In this document: in pieces, positions 1-5,714 of the stretch
Layout of the letters: every line of letters starts with the position of its first letter
Numbering within the stretch: position 1 is the stretch's first letter
Assembly: GCA_900549895.1 (NCBI GenBank)
Contig: URQG01000115.1
Span: 1-6,418, forward strand
Origin: an uncultured Lachnobacterium sp.
GTDB taxonomy: Bacteria > Bacillota > Clostridia > Lachnospirales > Lachnospiraceae
Direction of reading: 5' to 3'
Length of the DNA: 6,418 bases
Translations under genes and position numbers: made by a program
Notes under the pieces: model-generated
Told to the model about the DNA's origin: nothing
Databases searched by the model: none
Seen by the model: only the letters and a program-made list of their open reading frames with translations

Positions 1-24
1 CCTCAAACACATGTCAGCCAATCA

Positions 25-1488
25 CTAAAACCGGAAATACAAAAACGGGTTATAGCTGTCACCGACAAGGAATGCAAACGACACGATAAGCAGCACGAGC
101 ATGATCACAGATTTTGCAACGGTAAAACGGACAGAATCCACAGCGATATTGTAGATGCTTCCTTCTTTCTCGCCTTCTCCATCTGCGTTTTTCATAGAGC
201 CACGTGCGATCAGCTTCTTTAACCAGAAGCGATGGTCGATCGAACAAATGACAAGCAGAACCAAAAGTACTGCATTACATGACAGGAAGTAGAAGAAATC
301 CGAATCCACGCCACGCACGCCAATGCCAAACATCGTTTTCAGATAAGTTGTGAGCTGGCTCATATCTGTCTGCGCAAAAATCGTCCATCCGATCACAACA
401 AGAAACATACTGTAAATATGTCCGATCCATGCCGGAGCCTTATTCAGCCACTTTAACAGGAACAGCTTCTCAATCATGAGAAGAATTCCGTAATACACGC
501 CCCACATCACGAAGTTCCAATTCGCCCCGTGCCATAATCCTGTCAGCATCCATACAACCATAATATTAAAAAGCTGACGTGCCATGCCCTTACGGTTACC
601 GCCAAGCGGAATATAGACATACTCTCGAAACCACGAACTCAGCGAAATGTGCCAGCGTCTCCAGAATTCCGTAATGGTCTTGGACATATACGGGAAATTA
701 AAGTTCTCAAGGAAGTGAAATCCGAACATTCTTCCGAGTCCGATCGCCATATCCGAATATCCCGAGAAATCGAAGTAAATCTGAAACGAGTATGCGATCG
801 CACCGAGCCATGCTGTGGCAGCGGACATCTGATGCAGCTGCGAGATCGTATCCCAAAGACTTCCGATCTGATTGGCAAGAAGCACCTTCTTTGCCAGACC
901 GATGGAGAAACGAAATGCACCTTCCGAGAAGTCCTCCAAACTTACCTTACGGTTTGCAAGCTCCTTGGCAACTGTCTTATACTGCACGATCGGGCCTGCG
1001 ATCAGCTGAGGAAACAGCGTAACATACGTTGCAAAATTCAATATATTGTGCTGCGCCGGAACCACCTTGCGGTACACATCGATCGTGTAGGACATCGTCT
1101 GGAACGTGTAGAACGAGATGCCGATCGGCAGCGCGATATGTAACAGCGACAATCCCGCCCCCGTGATCGTGTTCAGGTTTCCGATAAAGAAATCTGCATA
1201 CTTAAAAAAGCCGAGGATTCCAAGGTTTCCACACAAATCAATGATCAGAACAACCTTTGCTTTCCCCGGGCAGTTTTTCTTCTGGAAGTGTTCAATTAAA
1301 ATTCCGTTCGTATAATCAAATACTGTAGAGAACAGCATGATCAGAACATAGACCGGTTCTCCCCAGGCGTAGAAGATCAGACTGGCAACAAGAAGTACCA
1401 CATTCCGACCTCTGCCCGGACAAATATAGTGTAAGAATAATACGATCAGTAAAAATGCAAGTAAAAATACAAAACTGCTGAATACCAT
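25..1488 (-). CDS. MBOAT-family (AlgI/DltB-like) membrane O-acyltransferase
   Basis: A 487-residue polytopic membrane protein, a usual length for bacterial MBOAT proteins. Known members move acyl groups (often acetyl) across the membrane to an exported polysaccharide or teichoic acid, usually with a partner protein. Hydrophobic segments run from residue 5 almost to the C-terminus. The family hallmarks are visible: FDFSGYSDMAIG at 239-250, the EFWRRWHISLSSWFREY block at 274-290 followed by YIPLGGNRKG (292-301), and the catalytic-histidine motif LTGLWHGANW at 315-324, with His320 the expected active-site residue. The ATG lies one base after the TAG of the DUF4358 gene, with only a weak AGAGAAAG tract upstream, so translation is probably coupled. 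The gene ends with tandem in-frame TAG TGA. The acceptor polymer cannot be told from this sequence. Another gene may follow: an ATG on the minus strand at 10-12 is open to the edge but has no ribosome site. The family assignment is very secure, the substrate unknown. Confidence 0.95.
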   Translation of the reverse strand: MVFSSFVFLLAFLLIVLFLHYICPGRGRNVVLLVASLIFYAWGEPVYVLIMLFSTVFDYTNGILIEHFQKKNCPGKAKVVLIIDLCGNLGILGFFKYADFFIGNLNTITGAGLSLLHIALPIGISFYTFQTMSYTIDVYRKVVPAQHNILNFATYVTLFPQLIAGPIVQYKTVAKELANRKVSLEDFSEGAFRFSIGLAKKVLLANQIGSLWDTISQLHQMSAATAWLGAIAYSFQIYFDFSGYSDMAIGLGRMFGFHFLENFNFPYMSKTITEFWRRWHISLSSWFREYVYIPLGGNRKGMARQLFNIMVVWMLTGLWHGANWNFVMWGVYYGILLMIEKLFLLKWLNKAPAWIGHIYSMFLVVIGWTIFAQTDMSQLTTYLKTMFGIGVRGVDSDFFYFLSCNAVLLVLLVICSIDHRFWLKKLIARGSMKNADGEGEKEGSIYNIAVDSVRFTVAKSVIMLVLLIVSFAFLVGDSYNPFLYFRF

Positions 1489-1489
1489 A

Positions 1490-1945
1490 CTATTTAAACG
1501 CTTTCTCTATAATTTCTTTGGCACCTTCCGAATCACCGGATACGCACAGGATCACGTACTGGTCTTTTTGTTCAAGTACCGCATTCCCGATCCTCTTGGA
1601 TTCTTCCGGAATATAATCCTGAAATGAATCCGACTGATCATCGAGGTACGTCTGTACATTATCTTTCACGGTCGAAGCAGTATCCTTATCCGGAGCCTCA
1701 AATACAGCGACCTCTTCCGCTGTACTGCCGCTTCCCATGTATACATAAGATTTCACATCTTTCGGCACCTCGATGTACATAGAGACATCCTCATCGCTGA
1801 TCTTCTCTAATGTATCATCATAACTGATATCGGTTGCAAGCGAAGAAGCCAGTGCTGCCGCATCGATCGTCTTCGTTCCACTTCCGCATGCCGATAACAG
1901 AATCATACCTGCTGCAAGTGTTGCTATCAAACCAGATTTTTTCAT
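1490..1945 (-). CDS. DUF4358-type lipoprotein, partner of the MBOAT acyltransferase
   Basis: A 151-residue exported lipoprotein. Residues 1-20 form a type II signal peptide: MKK, a hydrophobic core, then the lipobox LSAC with Cys20 as the lipidated residue. The mature protein is a small mixed alpha/beta domain with IDAAALASSL (27-36), the MYIEVPKDVKSYVYMGSG stretch (56-73), EVAVFEA (78-84) and a C-terminal VILCVSGD/IIEKAF region. This pattern matches the Firmicutes DUF4358 family, which has no established biochemical function and which I recall often sitting beside MBOAT acyltransferases. The start is supported by GAGG seven bases upstream of the ATG. It is the first gene of the operon and ends one base before the MBOAT start, so the two are very likely made in a fixed ratio. 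A role as an outer-face accessory protein of the acyltransferase is inference from context. Confidence 0.85.
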   Translation of the reverse strand: MKKSGLIATLAAGMILLSACGSGTKTIDAAALASSLATDISYDDTLEKISDEDVSMYIEVPKDVKSYVYMGSGSTAEEVAVFEAPDKDTASTVKDNVQTYLDDQSDSFQDYIPEESKRIGNAVLEQKDQYVILCVSGDSEGAKEIIEKAFK

Positions 1946-1975
1946 TCTTTATCCTCACTATTCTAATATTAATCT

Positions 1976-2006
1976 CGCAGGCAGATCCCGGGGAGAATCC
2001 GCTGCG
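1976..2006 (-). promoter_or_regulatory. Stable hairpin at the 5' end of the DUF4358-MBOAT mRNA
   Basis: On the minus strand CGCA then GCGGAT pairs with ATCTGC, a bulged C, then TGCG. This gives a 10-bp stem with one G-U pair and one single-base bulge, closing the 10-nt loop TCTCCCCGGG. It begins about 10 nt after the predicted transcription start and ends about 20 nt before the ribosome site. There is no T-run after it, so it is not a terminator. It could stabilise the 5' end or bind a regulator. The pairing is seen directly; the function is inference. Confidence 0.5.
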
Positions 2007-2022
2007 CATGATTCATGTCCTC

Positions 2023-2051
2023 AATATACCCCCGAAAAAAGCCTATGTAAA
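2023..2051 (-). promoter_or_regulatory. Sigma-A-type promoter of the DUF4358-MBOAT operon
   Basis: On the minus strand TTTACA (plus 2046-2051) is separated by exactly 17 bases from TATATT (plus 2023-2028). Each hexamer matches the housekeeping consensus at five of six positions. The predicted start is near 2016, giving a leader of about 70 nt. The -35 box lies in the loop and 5' arm edge of the small hairpin at 2040-2055, so promoter and terminator share bases. Confidence 0.75.
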
Positions 2052-2055
2052 GGCT
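2035..2055 (-). terminator. Short Rho-independent-like terminator downstream of trpS
   Basis: On the minus strand AGCCT, the 6-nt loop TTACAT and AGGCT form a 5-bp stem followed directly by a T-run of at least six. It lies about 70 nt after the trpS stop codon. The stem is short, so termination may be partial. The same bases contain the -35 box of the next operon, so it could also be read as an inverted repeat around that box. Confidence 0.5.
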
Positions 2056-2063
2056 GCCCACAC

Positions 2064-2085
2064 ATTCTTAAATAATTCTTAAATA
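2064..2085 (-). promoter_or_regulatory. Tandem 11-bp repeat, likely OmpR-family response-regulator site
   Basis: Two perfect, adjacent copies of TATTTAAGAAT (minus strand) give TTTAAG-AATTA-TTTAAG. A degenerate third copy, TAATTAAGAAT, sits at plus 2095-2105. OmpR/PhoB-family regulators typically bind direct repeats phased about 11 bp apart, and TTTAAG-N5-TTTAAG is the published consensus of the streptococcal regulator CiaR. The pair lies about 12 bases upstream of the -35 box, roughly -48 to -69, a usual place for an activator. The repeats are seen directly; the regulator is inferred and is not encoded in this window. Confidence 0.55.
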
Positions 2086-2124
2086 CTTTTTGATATTCTT
2101 AATTATTCTACTTTTGACCGGATT

Positions 2125-3219
2125 CTATTCTGTGATTCCGGAATATTTTTCAGCCTGTGCACGAATCAGTTCGGCATCATCAAAATAATTGATCTGCATC
2201 GCACGTTTTACTTCGGAAAGAGTCTGTGCCGCAGTCTCTCTTGCCACATCGCTGCCCTTCTTGAGCATCTCATATACAGCAGGAATGTCCTTCTCAAATT
2301 CCGCTCTGCGCGCACGAATCGGAGCAAGTTCCTCCTGAAGCACATTGTTTAAGAACTTCTTGACCTTCATATCGCCAAGTCCGCCTCTTGTATAGTGTTC
2401 CTTCAATTCATCCAGATTATGATAATCCGGCAGATATTCTTCAAAATGTTCCGGCTTGCTGAATGCATCCAGATAAGTGAATACGCTGTTGCCTTCCAGA
2501 TGGCCCGGATCGGATACCTGAATGTGCGTCGGATCCGTGTACATACTCATAACCTTCTGCTTTACTTCCTTCTCGGAATCCGAAAGATAAATACAGTTGC
2601 CAAGCGACTTACTCATCTTCTGCTTACCGTCCGTACCCGGAAGCCGCATACAAGCTTCGTTTTCCGGAAGAAGCGCTTCCGGCTCAACCAGTACTTCATC
2701 GTAGATGGAATTGAACTTGCGGACAATCTCACGTGTCTGTTCAATCATTGGAAGCTGATCCTCTCCTGCCGGTACCGTCGTTGCTTTAAATGCAGTAATA
2801 TCAGCAGCCTGGCTGATCGGATACGTAAAGAATCCAACCGGAATGCTTGTCTCAAAATTACGCATCTTGATTTCAGACTTAACAGTAGGATTACGCTGCA
2901 GTCTGGATACGGTCACAAGGTTGGCATAGAAAAATGTCAGTTCCGTCAATTCTGAAATCTGTGACTGGATAAAAAGCGTCGATTTTGCCGGATCAAGCCC
3001 CGCAGATAAATAATCCAACGCTACCTCGATAATATTCTGGCGCACCTTCTCCGGATTATCAAAATTGTCTGTCAAAGCCTGCGCGTCCGCAATCATGATA
3101 AATGTCTTATCGAACTCTCCCGAATTCTGTAATTCCACACGTCTTCTGAGTGATCCGACATAATGTCCCACATGGAGTCTTCCGGTAGGACGATCTCCCG
3201 TTAAAATAATTTTACCCAT
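2125..3219 (-). CDS. trpS: Tryptophanyl-tRNA synthetase
   Basis: A 364-residue class Ic aminoacyl-tRNA synthetase that charges tRNA-Trp with tryptophan in the cytoplasm, using ATP. The HIGH-type signature is at residues 16-19 (HVGH, within PTGRLHVGHYVGSL), the substrate-pocket segments SQAADI (136-141) and AGEDQ (151-155) are present, and KMSKS lies at 201-205 after DGKQ. The C-terminal helical, anticodon-recognising part runs to about residue 345. The opening GDRPTGRLHVGHYVG resembles the streptococcal and other alternative bacterial TrpRS forms more than the Bacillus form, which has a GxxPSG/xIGNY version; some enzymes of the alternative type are less sensitive to indolmycin, but that cannot be judged here. 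Its ATG has AGGAGA eight bases upstream. It is flanked by its own promoter and a probable terminator, so it is monocistronic. All key motifs are intact. Confidence 0.97.
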   Translation of the reverse strand: MGKIILTGDRPTGRLHVGHYVGSLRRRVELQNSGEFDKTFIMIADAQALTDNFDNPEKVRQNIIEVALDYLSAGLDPAKSTLFIQSQISELTELTFFYANLVTVSRLQRNPTVKSEIKMRNFETSIPVGFFTYPISQAADITAFKATTVPAGEDQLPMIEQTREIVRKFNSIYDEVLVEPEALLPENEACMRLPGTDGKQKMSKSLGNCIYLSDSEKEVKQKVMSMYTDPTHIQVSDPGHLEGNSVFTYLDAFSKPEHFEEYLPDYHNLDELKEHYTRGGLGDMKVKKFLNNVLQEELAPIRARRAEFEKDIPAVYEMLKKGSDVARETAAQTLSEVKRAMQINYFDDAELIRAQAEKYSGITE

Positions 3220-3251
3220 ATCTATATTCTCCTAAACTTGTACTACAAAAA

Positions 3252-3265
3252 TTAGGGTCTAACCC
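3252..3265 (-). other. Nested inverted repeats at the predicted trpS transcription start
   Basis: The minus-strand sequence GGGTTAGACCCTAA holds two overlapping palindromes, GGGT-TAG-ACCC and TTAG-ACC-CTAA. It covers the start predicted from the trpS promoter, so it could be a small operator or a short hairpin at the 5' end of the transcript. The stems are only 4 bp each and chance is a fair alternative. Confidence 0.25.
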
Positions 3266-3300
3266 ATATAAACTTTAGCAAATCGGCGTGTCAATGTCAA
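3266..3300 (-). promoter_or_regulatory. trpS promoter with duplicated -35 hexamer
   Basis: The minus strand carries TTGACATTGACA, two perfect -35 hexamers in tandem (plus 3295-3300 and 3289-3294). Each has a candidate -10 exactly 17 bases downstream: TAAAGT (plus 3272-3277) for the first and TTATAT (plus 3266-3271) for the second. The -10 boxes are weaker than the -35 boxes. Predicted starts near 3260 leave a leader of about 40 nt, which has room for the ribosome site but not for a T-box riboswitch or a trp leader. Confidence 0.7.
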
Positions 3301-3380
3301 CCGTTCGTTCCCCCAAAGTAAAAAGCCCAAACACTCCGCGCAATCGTTTCACAATTGTCTGATTGAACACAATATGAACG

Positions 3381-3412
3381 AAAAAATGGGGCACCCAAAC
3401 ACTGGGCGCCCC
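3381..3412 (-). terminator. Strong Rho-independent terminator of the sigma/anti-sigma operon
   Basis: On the minus strand GGGGCGCCCA pairs with TGGGTGCCCC (10 bp, one G-U pair) around the 5-nt loop GTGTT, followed by ATTTTTT. It lies about 35 nt after the anti-sigma stop codon. The stem is GC-rich and uninterrupted, so this should be an efficient terminator and isolates trpS from the upstream operon. Confidence 0.93.
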
Positions 3413-3446
3413 TTGAAAATGCAGTCTGGATCATCTGATATCGGCA

Positions 3447-4850
3447 TTATGATTCTTGTGTATCATCAAGCGGGATCGGATCCCATCCGTAATCCTTGAT
3501 ATACTTGATGTCGAGCTGGTTGTTGTCCACGTACATCTTGACCAGCGCCTTGCGGATCTCTTCGCTGTTGTTGCCGGACTGCATAAATTTCTCTGGAGAA
3601 ACCTGATATCCCTTGCAAAATTCTTTAATGTCTTTTACATACTCCTCTCCATCCCCGGCAATCAGGTGCTCCTTGATCGTATATCCTCCATTGCCGTCCG
3701 ATTGTAATTTCAGACGGGACGGCTGCGATCCGCCGGCTTCACAGTCTAAGGTATTACCATTCTGCTTATATACAAAACTCCACAGATTCGCAAATACCGT
3801 AATCTCATCGCCTCTGGTCGCAGTCGCATAGATGACCGGTGCCGGAATATAGACGGCATCTTCCGTGTCATATCCCTGATCCTCGCTGCACATATAATCG
3901 CAAATGGTCTTAAGAATCGTATCATCTCCGGTATACGCAAATGCCGGAAGTTCATCCTGCTGCGTTGCATCCTCCGATACACTCAGATTCAGCACTTCTG
4001 TTTTTACATCGGTTGGTTCATTCACTGCATACGTGTAGAGCTTGTAAGTTCCGTCATCATAGGTCAGAAGGCTGCTGTTCCACTCGATGCCCTGCGCATC
4101 AGTCCATGTAATACACTCTTTACTATAGCGTAATGTATCACTCCCATTCCAATCCGTCTGTGCCGCCGGTACTGTATCAAACGTATCTTTGCAATGCTCC
4201 TTTGCGTATGCCATCCAGTTTTTCTGGATTTTGGCAATTTCAGCTGGATCTTCCACACAATTTAGCGCCTGCTCCTGTCCAACCTGTGTAAGATCATACG
4301 TATAGGCCTCCGTCGTATTTTTCTCTTTGTATTCATTATAAATATAAAGCAGGTTATCCTGCATCATCACGTGTGTCATGACCGTATCTGCATTAAAATA
4401 ATTGCAGTCAAGCGCCTGCAGATCAAGAGCTGCAAGTACCGCCTGCTCCTCTCTTCCATAGATCATCAGTCCGCGCTCATTTGCAAACACGATATATTCA
4501 TCCGAGCATGCAACGAGCGGATCCGCATACACATTGGATTCTCGTCTTCCGGCCGTGATGCCTTCATCAGCAACCTTCTTCTGCTGCTCCGGCATACCAA
4601 CAAACGCCCTCAGAGACTCAAAAAAGGCACCATCTGTGGCTGCGTTCACACCGGCTCCCGTCGCCACACAAAGCGCCAGGACGCACATGCCGGCTGCCGC
4701 CACACGGAACACCGGGAATTTCTTTTCTTTCTGCTGCGCCTTAGCCTGCACACCGCGCCATATTGCATCCGTCCGCTTCTCATCCGGTCCGATCTGTTCT
4801 ATTGTATGTTTCATTGCCAGCTTCAGCTGCTCATCCATCTTCTCACTCAT
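3447..4850 (-). CDS. Probable anti-sigma factor, single-pass with large extracytoplasmic domain
   Basis: A 467-residue protein encoded directly after an ECF sigma factor. Residues 1-46 are charged and mostly helical (cytosolic, with IWRGVQAKA at 30-38), residues about 48-68 form the single membrane helix, and the remaining 400 residues should lie outside. This N-in layout with a short cytosolic segment is typical of ECF anti-sigma factors that bind the sigma through the N-terminus. I see no zinc-binding HxxxCxxC motif, so it is not the ZAS type. The outer part has no motif I can name; its last third (GNGGYTIKEHL at 387-397, KDIKEF at 406-411, DYGWDPI at 453-459) resembles tails of other exported Firmicutes anti-sigma or sensor-like proteins. 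Several cysteines (for example 115, 149, 198, 220, 246, 317, 321, 370, 412) could form disulfides. The start has a perfect AGGAGG six bases upstream. The anti-sigma role is inferred from position and topology. Confidence 0.75.
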   Translation of the reverse strand: MSEKMDEQLKLAMKHTIEQIGPDEKRTDAIWRGVQAKAQQKEKKFPVFRVAAAGMCVLALCVATGAGVNAATDGAFFESLRAFVGMPEQQKKVADEGITAGRRESNVYADPLVACSDEYIVFANERGLMIYGREEQAVLAALDLQALDCNYFNADTVMTHVMMQDNLLYIYNEYKEKNTTEAYTYDLTQVGQEQALNCVEDPAEIAKIQKNWMAYAKEHCKDTFDTVPAAQTDWNGSDTLRYSKECITWTDAQGIEWNSSLLTYDDGTYKLYTYAVNEPTDVKTEVLNLSVSEDATQQDELPAFAYTGDDTILKTICDYMCSEDQGYDTEDAVYIPAPVIYATATRGDEITVFANLWSFVYKQNGNTLDCEAGGSQPSRLKLQSDGNGGYTIKEHLIAGDGEEYVKDIKEFCKGYQVSPEKFMQSGNNSEEIRKALVKMYVDNNQLDIKYIKDYGWDPIPLDDTQES

Positions 4851-4872
4851 CGTTACCCTCCTTTTTCATGTA

Positions 4873-4892
4873 TTAGCATTTCCCAAAGCTAA
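4873..4892 (-). other. Hairpin between sigma and anti-sigma genes
   Basis: On the minus strand TTAGC-TTT pairs with AAA-(T)-GCTAA around GGG: eight pairs with one bulged base. It lies a few bases upstream of the AGGAGG of the anti-sigma gene, in a 74-nt spacer that also holds the perfect palindrome CTTCGCGAAG at plus 4908-4917. No T-run follows, so it is not a terminator. It might set the sigma to anti-sigma ratio through RNA stability or translation; that is inference. Confidence 0.35.
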
Positions 4893-4924
4893 CACGTAGC
4901 GTCCGGCCTTCGCGAAGCGAATTT

Positions 4925-5416
4925 TCATAGCCGGATGTTCGATAAACTTTCTTTCAAAAGCTTACGCCCCGTCGCCAGCTGCGTCTGCAGGGTGCTCTCC
5001 CTGCGACCGAGAAGTACCGAGAGCTCCTTCACCGGATAGCCCTCATAATAATACAGGTACAGCACAACGCGATACTTCTCAGACAGACTCTGCAGCGCCT
5101 GCCAGATTTCATTATCTGCGTTGGAGGCAAATGACACCGCTTTCTCCGGAGCGTCCTCGATCGCGGTGCGGTGTTTGCGGTAATAGCTTTTCTGAAGATC
5201 CCGACACAGATTGCGTGTCGTGGTCAGAAGCCACGCCGTCTCATGATTCACGTCATGAAACTTTGGATTCTTCTCCCATATCTTCAAAAAAACGGTCTGC
5301 ACAACGTCCTCTGCATCCGCGACACTCCCGAGCAGCACGAGTGCGAGTTTGTAGACTCTTGTGATCTGTCTGTCGTATAGTTCACGAAATTCTGCCATCG
5401 ATGCCTTTTCCCTCAT
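4925..5416 (-). CDS. ECF-type RNA polymerase sigma-70 factor
   Basis: A 163-residue protein with only the two domains expected of an extracytoplasmic-function sigma factor. Region 2 spans about residues 10-77, with the -10-recognising and core-binding helix ADAEDVVQTVFLKIWEK at 33-49 and AWLLTTTRNLCRD at 61-73. Region 4 spans about 103-157, with LSEKYRVVLYLYYYEGYPVKE leading into a helix-turn-helix at about 127-156 (ELSVLLGRRESTLQTQLATG). Regions 1 and 3 are absent, as usual. It would direct core RNA polymerase to envelope-response promoters when released from its partner. The ATG at 5414-5416 is chosen because AGGAGG lies nine bases upstream; Met7 is a weaker alternative. It is the first gene of an operon with the membrane protein downstream. 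The signal and regulon are not visible. Confidence 0.95.
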   Translation of the reverse strand: MREKASMAEFRELYDRQITRVYKLALVLLGSVADAEDVVQTVFLKIWEKNPKFHDVNHETAWLLTTTRNLCRDLQKSYYRKHRTAIEDAPEKAVSFASNADNEIWQALQSLSEKYRVVLYLYYYEGYPVKELSVLLGRRESTLQTQLATGRKLLKESLSNIRL

Positions 5417-5456
5417 GCCAATCTTCCTCCTGTCTGTATCTGATTCATACTTCTAT

Positions 5457-5487
5457 ACTATACACGATTGAGAGACAGAAAAAATCC
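5457..5487 (-). promoter_or_regulatory. Promoter of the sigma/anti-sigma operon, ECF-like
   Basis: On the minus strand GGATTTTTT (plus 5479-5487), 12 bases, then CGTG (plus 5463-5466) resembles the ECF layout GGAAC-TTTT-N12-CGT and would allow autoregulation. A housekeeping-like -10, TATAGT (plus 5457-5462), overlaps it, but has no good -35 at 17 bases. Upstream is a long A/T tract (about 5496-5528) that could act as an UP element. The predicted start near 5450-5455 leaves a leader of 35-40 nt. Confidence 0.5.
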
Positions 5488-5523
5488 TGCGAGCGAAAAA
5501 TTATTTTATTTAACTTTTTATTT

Positions 5524-5637
5524 TTAATCTCGAAGACAGCCGATTGGAACAACCTTAACCCCTGATTCTGTGGTATATGCCATATTTGCATTTGCACATA
5601 TTACAATAAGTGCATACCGCCCATCTTCATATAGGTT
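5524..5637 (-). other. 37-codon protein-like open frame, possible gene remnant
   Basis: Between in-frame stops on the minus strand lies a 37-codon frame reading NLYEDGRYALIVICANAN, then MAYTTESGVKVVPIGCLRD and a TAA. It reads like the tail of a real protein, but it has no upstream start, its only ATG (5581-5583) has no ribosome site, and the frame upstream is closed by TAG and TAA. I do not recognise the family. The same stretch is rich in short palindromes: ATATG-C-CATAT at 5575-5585, TGCA-TT-TGCA at 5587-5596 and TGCAC/GTGCA at 5593-5614. A regulatory region read by chance as protein is therefore the main alternative. Nothing else is recognisable between here and the truncated gene at 5715. 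Confidence 0.25.
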
Positions 5638-5714
5638 CTATTCAACACTTTACTTTAAAATTTTTTGGGTCTCATTTGACACAAACTCTATATTTTTTCT
5701 GACCTGACATATTT

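Noticed and set aside
649..1143. 164-codon plus-strand open frame
   Set aside because: It lies wholly inside the minus-strand MBOAT gene, has no ribosome site and is Arg/Cys/His-rich low-quality sequence; an antisense shadow.
1818..2009. 63-codon minus-strand frame starting in the leader
   Set aside because: It overlaps the DUF4358 start out of frame, begins inside the leader hairpin and has no ribosome site.
2064..2105. TTTAAG repeats as a CRISPR array
   Set aside because: The unit is 11 bp with no spacers; it fits a transcription-factor site, not a CRISPR array.
2118..2141. CCGGA/TCCGG inverted repeat over the trpS stop codon as a terminator
   Set aside because: On the minus strand no T-run follows, and on the plus strand, where a T-rich run does follow, no gene lies upstream.
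2395..2955. 186-codon plus-strand open frame
   Set aside because: Antisense to the conserved trpS coding region, no ribosome site, composition unlike a folded protein.
4371..4899. Two overlapping plus-strand frames of 173 and 121 codons
   Set aside because: Both are antisense to the anti-sigma gene, which has a perfect AGGAGG and a sensible domain layout; neither has its own ribosome site.
5471..5478. AGAGACAG, an 8-base match to the Nextera mosaic end inside the window
   Set aside because: Only 8 of 19 bases match and the flanks form a sensible promoter region, so I do not read it as a chimeric join.
5640..5700. Plus-strand TTGACA near 5674 as a promoter
   Set aside because: The nearest TATATT is only 7 bases away and no -10 lies at 16-18 bases; no plus-strand gene follows.
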